Below are positions 24,451 through 36,830 of a stretch of DNA of 64,000 nucleotides, one piece after another. Source of the DNA: Harmothoe impar (lineage: Eukaryota; Annelida; Polychaeta; Phyllodocida; Polynoidae). Numbering within the stretch: position 1 is the stretch's first letter; every line of letters begins with the position of its first letter. The DNA lies in the NCBI GenBank assembly GCA_947462335.1, contig OX381721.1, forward strand, positions 33,284,303 through 33,348,302. The letters run 5' to 3'. The position numbers and the translations under genes were made by a program. The notes beneath the pieces were generated by a model, which did no database searches, was not told the origin of the DNA, and saw nothing but the letters and a program-made list of their open reading frames with translations.

Positions 24451-25140
24451 CCTGATTATTTGGATTAAGTAATTAACTACATTTAGAATAAGATGTATTG
24501 GATCTAATCTTGGCCCATTGACTTTACTTACCCTCTTAATCCAGCATGAAACACATATATAGGTAAGTGTATCTTTGTATGAATGAGTTATTCACTTGTT
24601 ACACATTTAGTTATGGCCATTGTCTCATGACAGTTCAGTCTGAATTGTGACTTCATCGACATTTTACTGAAAACAATCAGTGAATTCAAGAAATTGTGCT
24701 CTATAATTGTAACTCTCCACTTCTTCAATGAGTTCATTTAAAAAAAATAAACTGAATCTGCTTGGGGTGAAATGATGATGGAACGCAGGAAATTACAGGA
24801 AAATCACCTGCCAGAAATCTTTATTTCAGGAAATTCAGTAGCTTCAGCCAACTGAACCTCAGTCAAAATCCCGACCAGTTTTTATGTGTTTTTATGATTA
24901 ACTCTTAAAGGCCACATCGTCCTTTATTGCATGAGGCCATGTGTCATCATGATGCACTAACTCAGCTTCGTATTTGTAAAACATGCAATTTGGTATCAGG
25001 ATTTGAGAGTGTGCACCATCATACTTTGTCCTACTCATTTCCTACTCACAAGGACAATATAATTTCAATGTTTGGGGTCACATTTTGTGAGAAGCTGTTG
25101 TTTCAATATCTCATTGGCAATCACTTCCATTTTTGATTTG

Positions 25141-25675
25141 GTTATTAAAGATATATATGTATCACCCTAAGAGGTCTCAAGGGGTATCCATTGGATGTTG
25201 AGATACTACTAATTGACATGGACTAATCAATTAGTACAACTATTAATCAACAGGGGGTGTTACCAGCTCTCCCGCCAGTGACGCCGTGACGTCACTGCCG
25301 GCCTGCTACACTCTCAATCATGGACATTTAGAAAATGTTGGCTCTGTATTTAGCTTTCTAACCAACTTATTAAAGAATCTAGACCTGATAATGTGAAAAC
25401 ATTACAAAAAGCCTGATTTAGCCATATTTTACAGGGTTACGAAGCTAAGCTGGGTGATCCAGATGTCTAGCAAAGTGACATGGGCTCCCCACACATATAC
25501 TAATCCAATAAAGATTGTCTGGTTTATCTCCCCCAAATAAGACTCAGAAATTGCTCAGCTCATGGACTAATATGTATCACCTTAAGAGGTCTCAAGGGAT
25601 ATCCATTGAATGTTGAGATACTACTAATTAAGCTTAATATTTACTGAGGATCTTGGTCAATTCAAGGGTGCTGAA
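25141..25675. mobile_element. copy-B-specific insertion carrying a DIRS fragment between 65-bp direct repeats
   Basis: Absent from copy A. A DIRS A2-plus-unique fragment (about 25218-25335) is followed by unrelated sequence. The whole is bracketed by direct repeats of about 62-65 bp at about 25155-25216 and 25569-25629, both reading gtatcacc then taagaggtctcaaggg and ending actactaatt. It sits about 120 bp from the empty site of the A-copy DIRS element, so it is an independent event. Confidence 0.6.
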
Positions 25676-26401
25676 TTCAAAAATCATAATAGAATTGCTG
25701 GTTTTTTTCTCATTCTTCTCGTTTTTCTTGCTATTCAACATTTTAGATTCATAAAATGTGAGAAAACACCAATTACTGGTCAACATTTTGGCAGTAAGCT
25801 TAATTTTTCCAACATTAAATTCATGTATTATGGGTAATACATGTCTTCAACATCAAGAAAAAGTATGTAGCCACTAAGAACCTATTCGTTGCTTACAATT
25901 TTCAACTTCAGATATGATATCAGATAGCTGTTCAATAACAACATCACACCCTTTATTATTTATACTGAATATTTTCCTTTGAGGTTTCTCTAACATGCTA
26001 GATAATCATCCTAACAATATTGTGTTACCCTAAAATAAGAATCAAATATGCATTGCCCTGTAAATAATTCACTAATAGTACATAGATGCAGAGACATTGA
26101 TACAACATTTGAATAACTTAGTTCACTCTTGAGACTATTAATTTTGTTTCCTTGCTACAGACTATCTCCTGTAGTTTCCTCTGCCCTAGCCTTTGCTTGT
26201 GAGGCCCCAGCGACAGATAGCCAGTGCCTGAAATAGGCAACTATCCCATCTTGTCTTATTGAATACTGTAAGCTAATGAAGGGGGCAGCACAATCTCTAC
26301 ATGTGAGCTGCTCCACCATAGCACTGTTACATATTTAAGTTGTTGACCACTAGATAAGAGTGAGCTGTATCATTACACTGATATTGACTCTGTGGTTACA
26401 G

Positions 26402-26467
26402 ATGAGGATGTACGATGCAGCAGGGGGTCGTTCAGCCATGACAGCAGATAGTGGGGCCGGCAGATAA
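26402..26467 (+). other. B partner of the 21-codon conserved island
   Basis: Identical over the 66-bp frame to 12124-12189, again preceded by an acceptor-like ggttacag. See the A entry for interpretation. Confidence 0.25.
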
Positions 26468-27049
26468 CCTCTCACCCTGACTCCCCTGCCTCCTACCTAT
26501 CACAGCCTGCAGACCTAAGATGTGTTCATAAACCTTTTTGTATCCAAGTATAGGCCAATTCTGCTAAAAAACATATTGTGCAGGCCAAATATTCAGAAGG
26601 TCAGAAGCTAAGATAAAAAGACCAAAAGCCTCGGCCTCCTTACCAGGATGATTTCCTATTAAACAGACTAATATGCCACAGTTAAAACTATTTTTCTGAA
26701 AAAAAAACTTGTGATTAATAACACGCAAATCAGAACCGATCCAGTCGATTTAGATTTTATCACAGAAACTTTGTTAAACAATGAGGCAAAGAATGTAGAT
26801 TACTTTGTGTTGCATTTATTACACAGGTTGGAGCTTCACAGACGCTGACTAGGGCTTTGGATATTGGCTTGTCCTGTTACCACTCTATCACATAACCATT
26901 GATGCATTAACTGACAAGCTCCTCTCCCTGACCCCAGTTGGGTAGCCAGTGCCAGTCCCTGGTGGGTAATGCAGATTATGTAGTACATGTGTCATAATGA
27001 CAATGTGAACACAGCAAACTCCCCATCCACCCACCCATCACATACAGAA

Positions 27050-27320
27050 CTGATAGCAACCCTGCAGACCACCTCAATCCCCGTAATGGCCAGGCAGTGG
27101 TTTAATGCGTTATGGACAATAGACAACTATAAGTACTATGCAACCCTTAGAGTGATGATTTGTGATTCTGCTGGGATGTAGTGTCAGTGGCTACTTGATC
27201 AGTGTTGTTGTTCACGCAAGTGTTCTGATGTTGCTGGAAAGTGCAATAGTTTATATAATGGATATGGTTGAGAAGAGTCCTGGTGCAAAGGTAGCACTGC
27301 ATGAAGGTTGGCAATTACTC
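27050..27320. other. extra sequence in copy B, not in A
   Basis: Copy A passes from the block matching 27045 directly to the block matching 27321 at about 12790. No repeat ends and no recognised coding content. Confidence 0.4.
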
Positions 27321-28245
27321 AGATTGGCAGTGTATAGAGTCACTCTTTAAGCGGCTACAAATTCAGTAAATCTATATGTCACATAGAGTTCATGCTGACA
27401 CTCATGTGGCATTTTCTGTAACTAATGATTTAGAGCAACTTAAAGCAACAACAAGTTTGCTTAAATGCCATTGTTCATTCAGTGTGATCAAGGGCTCCAT
27501 CTGCACCCTATACAATGCATTCAGTTTAGCATTCTATGGACCTATCGTGAGAAATCTTCCTGGTCCTCTACAACATATAATTAATACCCAAGTAGAATTG
27601 GAAATGTCCATACCTTTTTTAAACTCCAGCTGTCCACATAATGGGGACCTCTACAAAGAAAATAATAGTGTTCTCTAATATAAAATGACATCTACAAAGA
27701 ATGTGGTATGGTAATAACAATTACAATAGCCATAACTATGGGGTATATCCTTGCAGTAATATAGATGAAGTCAAGGGGGTTTGCCAAAGTATTTCTCCAA
27801 TACTTGAAAGGACGCAGAAATGAAATAAAGAAATGATTGAATGGCTTCACAAAATCAGAATAATAAGAGTTCTTGCCCTAAATGGACAATCTCTGAAGGA
27901 GTGCTGCATCTAGTCTTTATAACACAAGAACCAAAATCCACCATAAGGGGAATCTAATATAGGATGTTATCAGAGCCTGTGAATGTTAATTACCCTTACA
28001 TTCCGTAGATGGCATATCTGAGTAAGGGCAGCCAAACATGATAAACTACTCTGACATCAAAGTCTCTTTAAGATGATTTATAAAAGGGCATAAATGTCAC
28101 ATAACCCAGTCAAAATTGCTAAAGCTGGCGGGAACCAATAAGAGTAAAGATGGGTCTGCTACATTTAGGGGCAGTGAGGTATGATTCATAACAATCTAAA
28201 GGTTACCAGGGCACGGTCAATTTTTACCATCAGGATAGGTTGGAG

Positions 28246-30539
28246 TACAGTGGCCCAAGAGGGTCAAAATGGAATTTAGAAAACAAAAAGTTATTTGGTA
28301 AAAAATTCCAACTTTCAAAGAAAAAGTTTGTGTTTAAATGCAAAATCAATTATCAAAAGTGATTTTCATTTCAGAAATGGGTGTTGTCAGTCTGTCATCT
28401 CAGACAAAATAGCTTGTGACAGGTATCTTTTAGCATTGGGCACATGTTCTTCTGCATCCCCTATAACTAGAGAGTCAAAGATATAGGGGTGTATTGTGTT
28501 CATTAGGTTGTGACTGTACCACAATAAATGGAACATTTAGATCCAAGACAATGTCTGTAAGTGGGCTGTATTATAATAACTGATTTCCTAACATGCATAA
28601 TTAATGTGATGAACAGAACCACTCCACAAAGCATCACTTAATCCAGGGGACAAGATGGCTGCCATGGGAGGGTGACCAATTAGATGTAGTTCCCCCATGT
28701 GTTGCTGGTTGGTGGTGGGATGTGGTGGTGGTGTGTGTGTGTGGGGGGGGGGGGTTGTCGTGCTGATTCTCAAACCTAGACTTGTCACAGTCTATTGTTT
28801 TTACATGGACATGTGCGATGGCACTTTTTGCCAGACTTGTTTTTGATACAGGATTCTCATTGATTCAGAGGGAGATGTGGGGAGCGTTTATTTAAGCAAG
28901 ATTTACATTAATAATGTACAATATTGGCCTTAAAGTTATCAATGACTGATATTCCCATAGCTCCCCTTTTATAACCCGAATCCACTTTTGCAGAAAAGTT
29001 GCTCTGCATTGGTAGTAGACCTGTATTCAATCGTGGCAAATTGAAGGATTTATAAAGGAAAGGCAGTGCTATAAAAACTTCTTTTTTTTTATGTTTTGGG
29101 ACCTAATTCTGTATCTATAATTTATATATAATAGTCAATGATAGACAACTGCAAGACTACAGAGGAAAGATCGACATGCCCTTACTTTGTGTTGTATGCA
29201 CTACAACGTATATGTCGGGTGACTGACCTAGTTAGGACGCATGCACATCCTCCACCTTGTTAGTGCTATTTCTGTAACATTACATAATACCAGATGCCGT
29301 GGAGTTCAAAGAGGAGTTAACTGATAGCTATTGCAAGCCGTTTTCGTCCAGCAGCCTAACCCAAAACACTAAGTGTTCGGGAGAGACAGAGAGAGACAGA
29401 GACAGAGACAGACAGAAATAGAGAGGCAGAGAGACAGAGACAGAGAAAGAAATATCTCAGCCTTGCTGTAATAGACAAAATACAGGAACCTGGTTCCTGT
29501 ATGTTGCAGTCAAAATAAAAAAAGTTGAATTGAATTGAAATTGCATACAGATGTGCATGCAGGGGGTGGGGGCAGGGGTCCAGGCCTATTATGGCGTACA
29601 TAATATGCTTTGTAAAACGAGTTTTCCTTCCCTCCAGGATTCACACATCGTAACCCTAGATGTTCCAGAATAAACTTCATGTAAATGAATACATGGTGCA
29701 ACAGCGGGTAGGGGGTCATCAATCTTGGGCAAAAATGTGTGTATGTAAAATGCCCCCCCCCCCCCAGGTCGGAAAGTCGCCGAAATTAAGAGCCTAAGGT
29801 CACATTTTGAAGTTATTTTATTAGATCATTTTATGCTGTAATCAAACTTTTCCAAAAGTCCCAAGGTCGTTTATATGGTTGAACCAGGTTGCCAGGTCGC
29901 TTTTGACGCATCTGGAGCCACGCCATAGCCATGTGCAGGCCTTTGCCCAGACATGAGCCCGCCACATAGCATGCAGGCTAACTGTAATGCACCCTATCTT
30001 CTGCCGTTTTAGATTTCTAAATTGGCTTGCCATATGTCATAGCATGCCACAAGCAGGCTGTGATGGTTCAAGGAGCGGCCCTCTACCTGCTAGGAAAACT
30101 GCTAGTTGGTCACCCTCACATGGCAGCCATCTTGTCCCCTGGATTAAGTGATGCTTTGTGGAGTGGTTCTGTTCATCACATTAATTATGCATGTTAGGAA
30201 ATCAGTTATTATAATACAGCCCACTTACAGACATTGTCTTGGATCTAAATGTTCCATTTATTGTGGTACAGTCACAACCTAATGAACACAATACACCCCT
30301 ATATCTTTGACTCTCTAGTTATAGGGGATGCAGAAGAACATGTGCCCAATGCTAAAAGATACCTGTCACAAGCTATTTTGTCTGAGATGACAGACTGACA
30401 ACACCCATTTCTGAAATGAAAATCACTTTTGATAATTGATTTTGCATTTAAACACAAACTTTTTCTTTGAAAGTTGGAATTTTTTGCCAAATAACTTTTT
30501 GTTTTCTAAATTCCATTTTGACCCTCTTGGGCCACGGTA
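28246..30539. mobile_element. 2.29-kb transposon with 438-bp terminal inverted repeats
   Basis: The terminal inverted repeats span 28246-28683 and 30102-30539, beginning tacagtggcccaagagggtc and its partner with one change near the tip. They are nearly identical to each other, so the insertion is young. The target duplication is ttggag on both sides (28240-28245 and 30540-30545). The empty site in copy A is ttgggg at 14490-14495. The 1.4-kb interior has no transposase, a purine-rich GAGACA repeat (29380-29450) and G/C homopolymers. Non-autonomous, and the superfamily cannot be assigned from a 6-bp duplication alone. The identical 63-codon frames in the two arms are a consequence of the inverted repeat. 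Confidence 0.88.
29370..29455. repeat. GAGACA-type simple repeat
   Basis: Purine-rich repeat of gagacagagaca units inside the long-TIR transposon. Confidence 0.8.
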
Positions 30540-32859
30540 TTGGAGGTTGATTTTCTCATTACAGCTGGCATTTCTTATCCCCACCATTGATAAAGTAATA
30601 CAACCCTCTCTAGGTATTGCTTTCTTTTTAATAAAGATTGCCTAACCCCAAGTTGTACATTAACATTTATTTCAAAACAGCCACCATTTCAAATTTGCCC
30701 ATCCGCTGAGCAAAAGTTGCATCCCTATGAAAATGCAAATGGGATTATTCACCTATATGAAATAGAAGCACTTATATATATTGTACCTGTCCACTATGAA
30801 AGACAACTTATGTTAACCTAAACATGCGAAGGCAAATGACTGTACTTTTAGGGATGGCAATGTAAGATAACATGGCTCTTTTTAGTTTCTCCTTTACACC
30901 ATCCCTATACTTTTGACATTAATTTTGACCTTGTCACACTCTACATATATCATCAACTTACAGCTGCTCTGACATTGGCATTGGAAAATTACTCTAGTGC
31001 ACCCCCATATAAAGTATAGGGAATATTTCCTGGTAAGGGCAGCCAAATAAGACCAACTACTCAAAGTCTCTTTACATTGATTTATGAAAGGACAGTAATG
31101 TCACATTATGGCAAAATTGGCGGGAACTAATAAGAGTGGAGATGGGTCTGCTCTATCAAGGGGCGGTAAGGCATGATTTATAGTATTTCTAGGGGCAATT
31201 TTTACATGTAGAGTATAAGGTATACTGCAGTAGGCTTAAGGAAACCAAGGTTATGACCCGGGTTGGGGCATTTTGGCAGGGCAAAAATGAAAGGTATATA
31301 TGTACAGAGTAGAATCCACTGAAATTGTACGGTTAAAATGTTTATCTGCAGTAGATTCTACTGCATACCTACTCTAAGCTATTGCCAATTCATGAACTCT
31401 ATTGTGTACCTATACATTACTTTGCTGCAGATATAAACCAGGAAACAGAAACCAGCAGTATGGTGGAACTTCTCTATGACTTCTGCCACCATACTTTCCC
31501 GTTTCTGGTCGCTGGTCCCGACTTGACTAAAACCCTGCTAATGCAAAACTAGCAGAGGTTTGAGCCTGTGTCATGGCAGCAGGTTCAGGGGGTATTTTAA
31601 CCAGGAAACAGGAACCAGCAGTATAGTTGCTAAAACCCTGCAAATGCAAATATATCAGAGGTTTGAAACTGTGACATTGCAGTAGGTGTCATTTTGGAGA
31701 AGTATGTCACCTTCTTGTTTTTTGATATACCAGTGGATTACAGAGGTGCACTTGCTGACTTAGATAAAACATCATCCGTCTTAATTTTGGGCTGCAGTAC
31801 CATATACATGCAATGCATTGTATCATGAATATACTATCACAAAGCTTATTATTTTTTGCAGACTTCCCATAGTACATTGACCTGCCATTTGAAGGGGCTA
31901 TGTGATATTTGGCGCTGCTATGAAATGCCTGTGCTGATATTGCATTCAATGGAAATATACCACAGCAGTGGCAAAGGGATGTTATAAACAAAACTACGTA
32001 CCACCCCCTGACCACAGTTGATGTCGGGTGCTAGCACTAGAGCAGGGCCCAGAAAATATTACTTTATGACCATGGCCATTTCTATATGATGTATAGCTTA
32101 GAGGATTCTGGCAGCAAGCAATATATAATACCTATACTGTAATATAGGGACACGGCTTGGACACAAAAAAAACAAAGTCATATGTGATTATTGCTCTGTA
32201 CCAGCTGTCCATATATATCATACTGTAGTGCATCAACCAATTCTCAACAGACCAACTCCCAGTGAGAAGAGCTGTGGCTGTGGTGTAAATGTCTAGCCCT
32301 CATGTAATTACAAGATCCATCAATGCTGTGTGAAGGTCTCCAAAATAGAAGCACAAACGCTAAATGGTTTTATTGCGTGGCTAGATTTCCCATCTAGTGT
32401 GGAAGGTTGTTTCTTCTCTGCAGTAAATCTGTCAGTTAGAGTTGAGGCCTGAAAGGTCATCGCTCCACTCTCTCTAGAGAGGGAGTGATCAGAAGGACCC
32501 CTATTTGGGGGTAAAATCTTTAACAAAATCCAACATTCTCATATATATATATGGCAGCACAGATTAATATACATGATATGCAGAGAGGTGAATGACCTCA
32601 ATGGACGGTCCCATCTCCCCCTACAGAATGGGTAATGGCAGGTCCTCTCCCTGATTGAGCTAAAGTGATGAGCATTGCAGTAAAGTATCCAAATATTGAA
32701 TTATTCTCTTTGCAAAAGAAAACGATAACTTCCTATACATTAAACCCACCCAGTAAATTTGTTACATTTGTCCGTGAGAAATCCTTTTTTCTTTGATTGT
32801 CTTTAGTTGGCAGTGACAACTGTTCTCTGCTCATGCAATTTTTGTCTATAACCCCAGTC

Positions 32860-34400
32860 ATGAAGTATAGGTAAAGAGTTTTAAACTTCATCTACATCTT
32901 TTAGTTAAATGGCATTGATTCGATGACCAAATGCCACACAAAGGACATTTTGATACTAATTTAAAGCCAAGACATCTTAGAATATGATTTTTTCATTGGA
33001 GAAAAAAAGTTTTGAAAAAATTCGGATTCTGTTGCCATTGCTGCCTAACGCTTAAGCCTAGGATTGAGGAGATAGGAGGCAGGACTTGGAGTAATAAATT
33101 ATATTTATTATGATTGATGAACATGATATTATACATAAATATATATTATAGAACAGGTTGATGATTATACATTGTAAACAGGTGAATTGTAATACACATT
33201 GAATGATGATTGAATGTGATATATATATCTGTGAATAAGTGGTTACACGTTTAGTGTGAAATAAATATTGAGGAATGGATGGGTGGAGACAAATAATGAA
33301 GGTGTTGACGGTGTGGGAGCGGAGATTTGAATGGACGACGGAGTACCGGTAGTGGATTGAGGATGGGAGAACCTGTTTATGGCAGGTGTAGTAAATGGTT
33401 ATGGAATGTACAGGTAGGGGGGTGTTTGAGGTGAGGGAGGTTTGGCCACCAGCTGGCAGCAATGACCACCCCTTGGCGCCTTACACGCCAATGAGCAACC
33501 CATGGCAACAAGCACTCTAAAACCAAACAGTGACCCCATTTAGCTAAATGTATCAAGAGCGGTAGTTCTTTCAAATGAGACCATTTAGGGCATCGTTTCT
33601 AGTCTGTTTTTTGAAAAAGATTTATTATAAGTTCATAGAGAAATGTTGAATTTTAGCATTTTTTCGCCATTTTGCTCAAAATGGATGTTTCACCCTGTTA
33701 ATTGTACAACATGATCAAACGTACCAAAAAGATGACAATTTACTAGCATAAAAAATTAAATGCTGACAGTAGTTATGAGAATGGTACAGATTGGGGTCCC
33801 CTTAAGAAAATATGTGTCTATTGTTATAATAAGAGGTCTATATGTGATGAAAGTCAGCTGTTCTATGTGAAATGTATGACAAACTCATGCTTTTTGGGGT
33901 CGGGCTTCTCAAAATCCTGATGTAAAGTTTATTTTTGATCCAAAATTATCAAGCATAATGAATATATGACCAACAATTGATGGCTTCTAGAACAGTACAG
34001 GTACTGGTATTTTAAAGCGGCAGTCCCACCACTCGCGCGGCTACCACATAGTAGACTAGAACAGTACTAGAATTGTGAGGGGGATACGCTCGGTGATCAT
34101 GCCGCTTTAATATATAAAATATTATATATCAAGACTGACAACAATCATAACCACAGTTAGCCCTTGAGAAATATAGATGAGTGTTCAATTCTCCCTTATT
34201 TAATGATATTTATGCGTATAGATACACAAAAATGACACTTTTCTACCCATTATTAATGAGAAAAAATAAATGGTCAACAATTATGGATATTTTAGCTCAT
34301 ATTTAGAGTACATATGCATGTATTAATTTCCTGGAACAAAAATAATCCTTCACAACCTAATTCATGTGGGTATACTGGAGAGGCATAGTAGGTGTATTCA
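32860..34400. other. copy-B-specific non-coding block
   Basis: No counterpart in A between the blocks matching 32850 and 34440. It holds an AT-rich segment (33090-33240), a GC-richer segment ending near 33490 with ttggcgccttacacgccaa, and the small TTAA-flanked element at 34016-34106. A 134-codon minus frame (33058-33462) is low-complexity and not convincing. Confidence 0.45.
34016..34106. mobile_element. 91-bp TTAA-flanked mini-element
   Basis: Flanked by ttaa at 34012-34015 and 34107-34110, with short inverted ends agcggca / tgccgct. A TTAA target is typical of piggyBac-type elements. The terminal repeat is only 7 bp, so the assignment is weak. Confidence 0.4.
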
Positions 34401-34619
34401 CTGGCCCTTCCTTGGTGACTGGAGCTATAGTTATTCTTGTCTATGTCTAGTCAGTCACCAGACACACCTCCTACCTTAGTTACCACACAGGTGCATGTAG
34501 AGGCTCATCTTCTTCCTTCTCAATTCTCCTTGACAACCGAGGTAGACAATGGCCACCACCATCTTAACGTGTCCTTCTGCTGCAAAGACTGTCATCTTGA
34601 ACATCTTGCAAGTACATCC

Positions 34620-36420
34620 ATCTTGGCAAGCTAGGTGGGCCAGCAGTCCTGCTTGGCCAATAGTCCTGTTTGGCAGTCATGAGAGGCACTTATTCAAATG
34701 AATATTTGATGCTGATTTTTTCATTTAAAATATACGGCACACAAACAAAACCTACACAAAAACGTCAATATTTCCACATGCTCCTTCATAATACCCTATT
34801 CCAATACCAACTTAATGTATCTGTGTCTACCAAAGGTGTATGTGTATAAGTATAAATTCACTCATCAGTGCCATGTGAATTCTTTTGTCTCCCCATACGA
34901 CCAACCTACGTTAGTTAAAACAGTCAGGTTGGTCAGTGACTAACAAGCTTCTGCCTTTCTATTTTTAAAACTGTTAGGGTAAGACTCCTTGAGTAAGGCA
35001 GTAATAAACTTTTATTTTGCCTCAGTTATTTTGGAATATTAGCTCGTAATTTTCAAGAACATCCCACAGACTTAGCCACTACTTGGACAGCCACTACTGA
35101 CTAAACCCCGAGACATAAAGGATTATCAGTGTAGTGGAATTGGGTGCTGGTCTGGTTCTTTAAGAATATCTGGCACATTTCATTGTTCAACAAGCACTGT
35201 TGTACTGTATAGCAAAATATCACTGTGGAACCTTTAGTTTCAGAGAGTACCCGTTAAAGGCCCAGTGCCCCTATATATAGCGCTGAGTACCTGTCCCGAC
35301 TCCGACTGCTGCTGGAGGGGTACCGAGACCTTTGGGTTTAAAAGAAATACTGCAGTTTGAGCAGCTGGATAAAGTGAGTTTTCACTATTTGTAGTTAGTG
35401 GGCGTGTAAGGTTTATTGGTACTTGGGGAGAACAGTTAGCTGGTGCATCTATCCATCTCAATGACCGCTAGAGGTTAGCCACCTATGATGCACTGAGTAG
35501 AGTGCCAGTAACTTGTAACATACCAGTACAGACATTACCGTAAATTCTCACCTATAAGCCATCTCTTAACTTTGGAGAATCCTAGAAGCCTCACAGGGCA
35601 GTTGATTATAGCAGCTTTTAGTATGGTAGCATACATGTAACGGGGGTCCTGACCCAATCTGCCTGTGAGGTTGTGCATAGCAATGCATGACCGCATAAGG
35701 TAGAGAAAATTACATAATATGTATAAAGAGTCATGCCAATTATCATTTTATATGCCTTCGATTTATAAGAAGAAAAGGCCCTTGCATAAACATCATCATC
35801 ATCATCATCTTTACCATCTCATTATTGATAAGAAATTTAATAATCAAACTGGATTTAATATACTAATATAGTCAAAATTCACCCATATGCTAATTAACAT
35901 CATTGGCATATTATATATACCAATCCCATTATGGTATAAATGGACCCGCTGAGCACACTCATCCACAAGAGATGAGCTTGATCAGTGGAAACCATATACA
36001 TACACTGTTCTTTACAATAATACAGGCTATAAACCTTTGAATTGGACAGTATAAATAAATAATTACAAACAAACAAGCAACTTCACCTAGGCAAATATCA
36101 GTGTCAGCCAATGTCTCCAATACCACTCTTATGCAAGAGTCAGGCACTGCTGGACTATAATAGATGGGTCAAGGGCCATTTTAGTGAGGGTCAGGCTATG
36201 CTGCACCTTCATCTAGAGCCTCTACTCACCCAGAAATGCTTGAGAGCTTGATCTTGTTGAATCAGCCTGCTGGACTCTTGCAGGCTGAAAGAGACTCTTC
36301 CCAAACCCTATAAACCGCACTGGAGATCTAACTTGCATAACAACTGCGGCTCTGACAGCGACAAGTTAGGTAAGTCAGTACAAAAAGAACAGTGAGGTGC
36401 ATTAAGATATAAAGCAGTTG
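34620..36420. other. unique non-coding stretch
   Basis: Single-copy within the window. A (CAT)n microsatellite lies at about 35792-35812. A tatatata box-like run near 35271 is followed by a GC-richer segment without a gene I can support. Confidence 0.4.
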
Positions 36421-36426
36421 GTGACA

Positions 36427-36608
36427 GGGGCGTGGCAACCGGAGGGGACGGGGATGGTGGAGCCATGCCCCCCCCCCCCCACTTTTGACCAACTCTAAAA
36501 AAGGTCAAACCTAAAAGGTCCAGCCGAAGAAGGTCAAAATTGGCCTGAAACCCTCCTTGCCCCCGCCCCCCCCCCCCACACTTTGAACCTGCTTGCCACG
36601 CCCCTGCC
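36427..36608. mobile_element. MITE with CAGGGGCGTGGCAA ends
   Basis: The left end caggggcgtggcaa and the right end ttgccacgcccctg are a 14-bp inverted repeat. The interior has two C runs (about 36470 and 36568) and ggtcaaa repeats. Ends starting CAGGGGCG are common in hAT-type MITEs, but the expected 8-bp flank duplication is not visible. Confidence 0.55.
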
Positions 36609-36609
36609 C

Positions 36610-36830
36610 TGTGACAACACCAGAGTGGTTTGGCACGGTGTGTGTGGAAGGGGAGAACTACATGGCTTTAGTTCAGATTGCCTTGGCTCAGCACCAAGAG
36701 CCAGGTATGGAGAACCAACCTCTTTACACTGTAATTTATCAGCAGGGGTGGTTGGTAGAGGTGTGTGTGGAGCCAGAAAAATGTCAGTCCTTTTCGGCAC
36801 ATTACTATAGTTCAAAGGGGAGGGAATTTG
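36610..36830 (+). CDS. weak exon candidate, unknown protein
   Basis: The frame of 36593 reads protein-like here: WFGTVCVEGENYMALVQIAL, a short acidic stretch, then IYQQGWLVEVCVEPEKC. It begins just after the MITE end, with a possible acceptor at about 36622 (caacaccag). A good donor-like cag/gtatgg is at about 36704, which would make a short exon. Beyond 36835 the frame runs into a G-rich tract and is not credible. The opposite strand is also open, so coding is uncertain. No family recognised. Confidence 0.2.

Larger units (their letters stand above)
18830..34610. repeat. segmental duplication, copy B
   Basis: Same orientation as copy A and nearly abutting it, so the arrangement is a tandem duplication. 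B lacks the DIRS, 13.56-kb and 16.59-kb insertions of A but has its own at 23.50, 25.14, 28.25 and about 32.9-34.4 kb. The last paired block ends near 34600. Beyond that point no homology to the sequence after A is seen. Confidence 0.9.

Noticed and set aside
28295..28486. 63-codon frame repeated almost identically at 30299-30490
   Set aside because: Both lie in the 438-bp terminal inverted repeats, so identity reflects the recent transposon and not protein conservation.
33058..33462. 134-codon minus frame
   Set aside because: Ile/Tyr/Ser low-complexity product of AT-rich DNA, absent from copy A.
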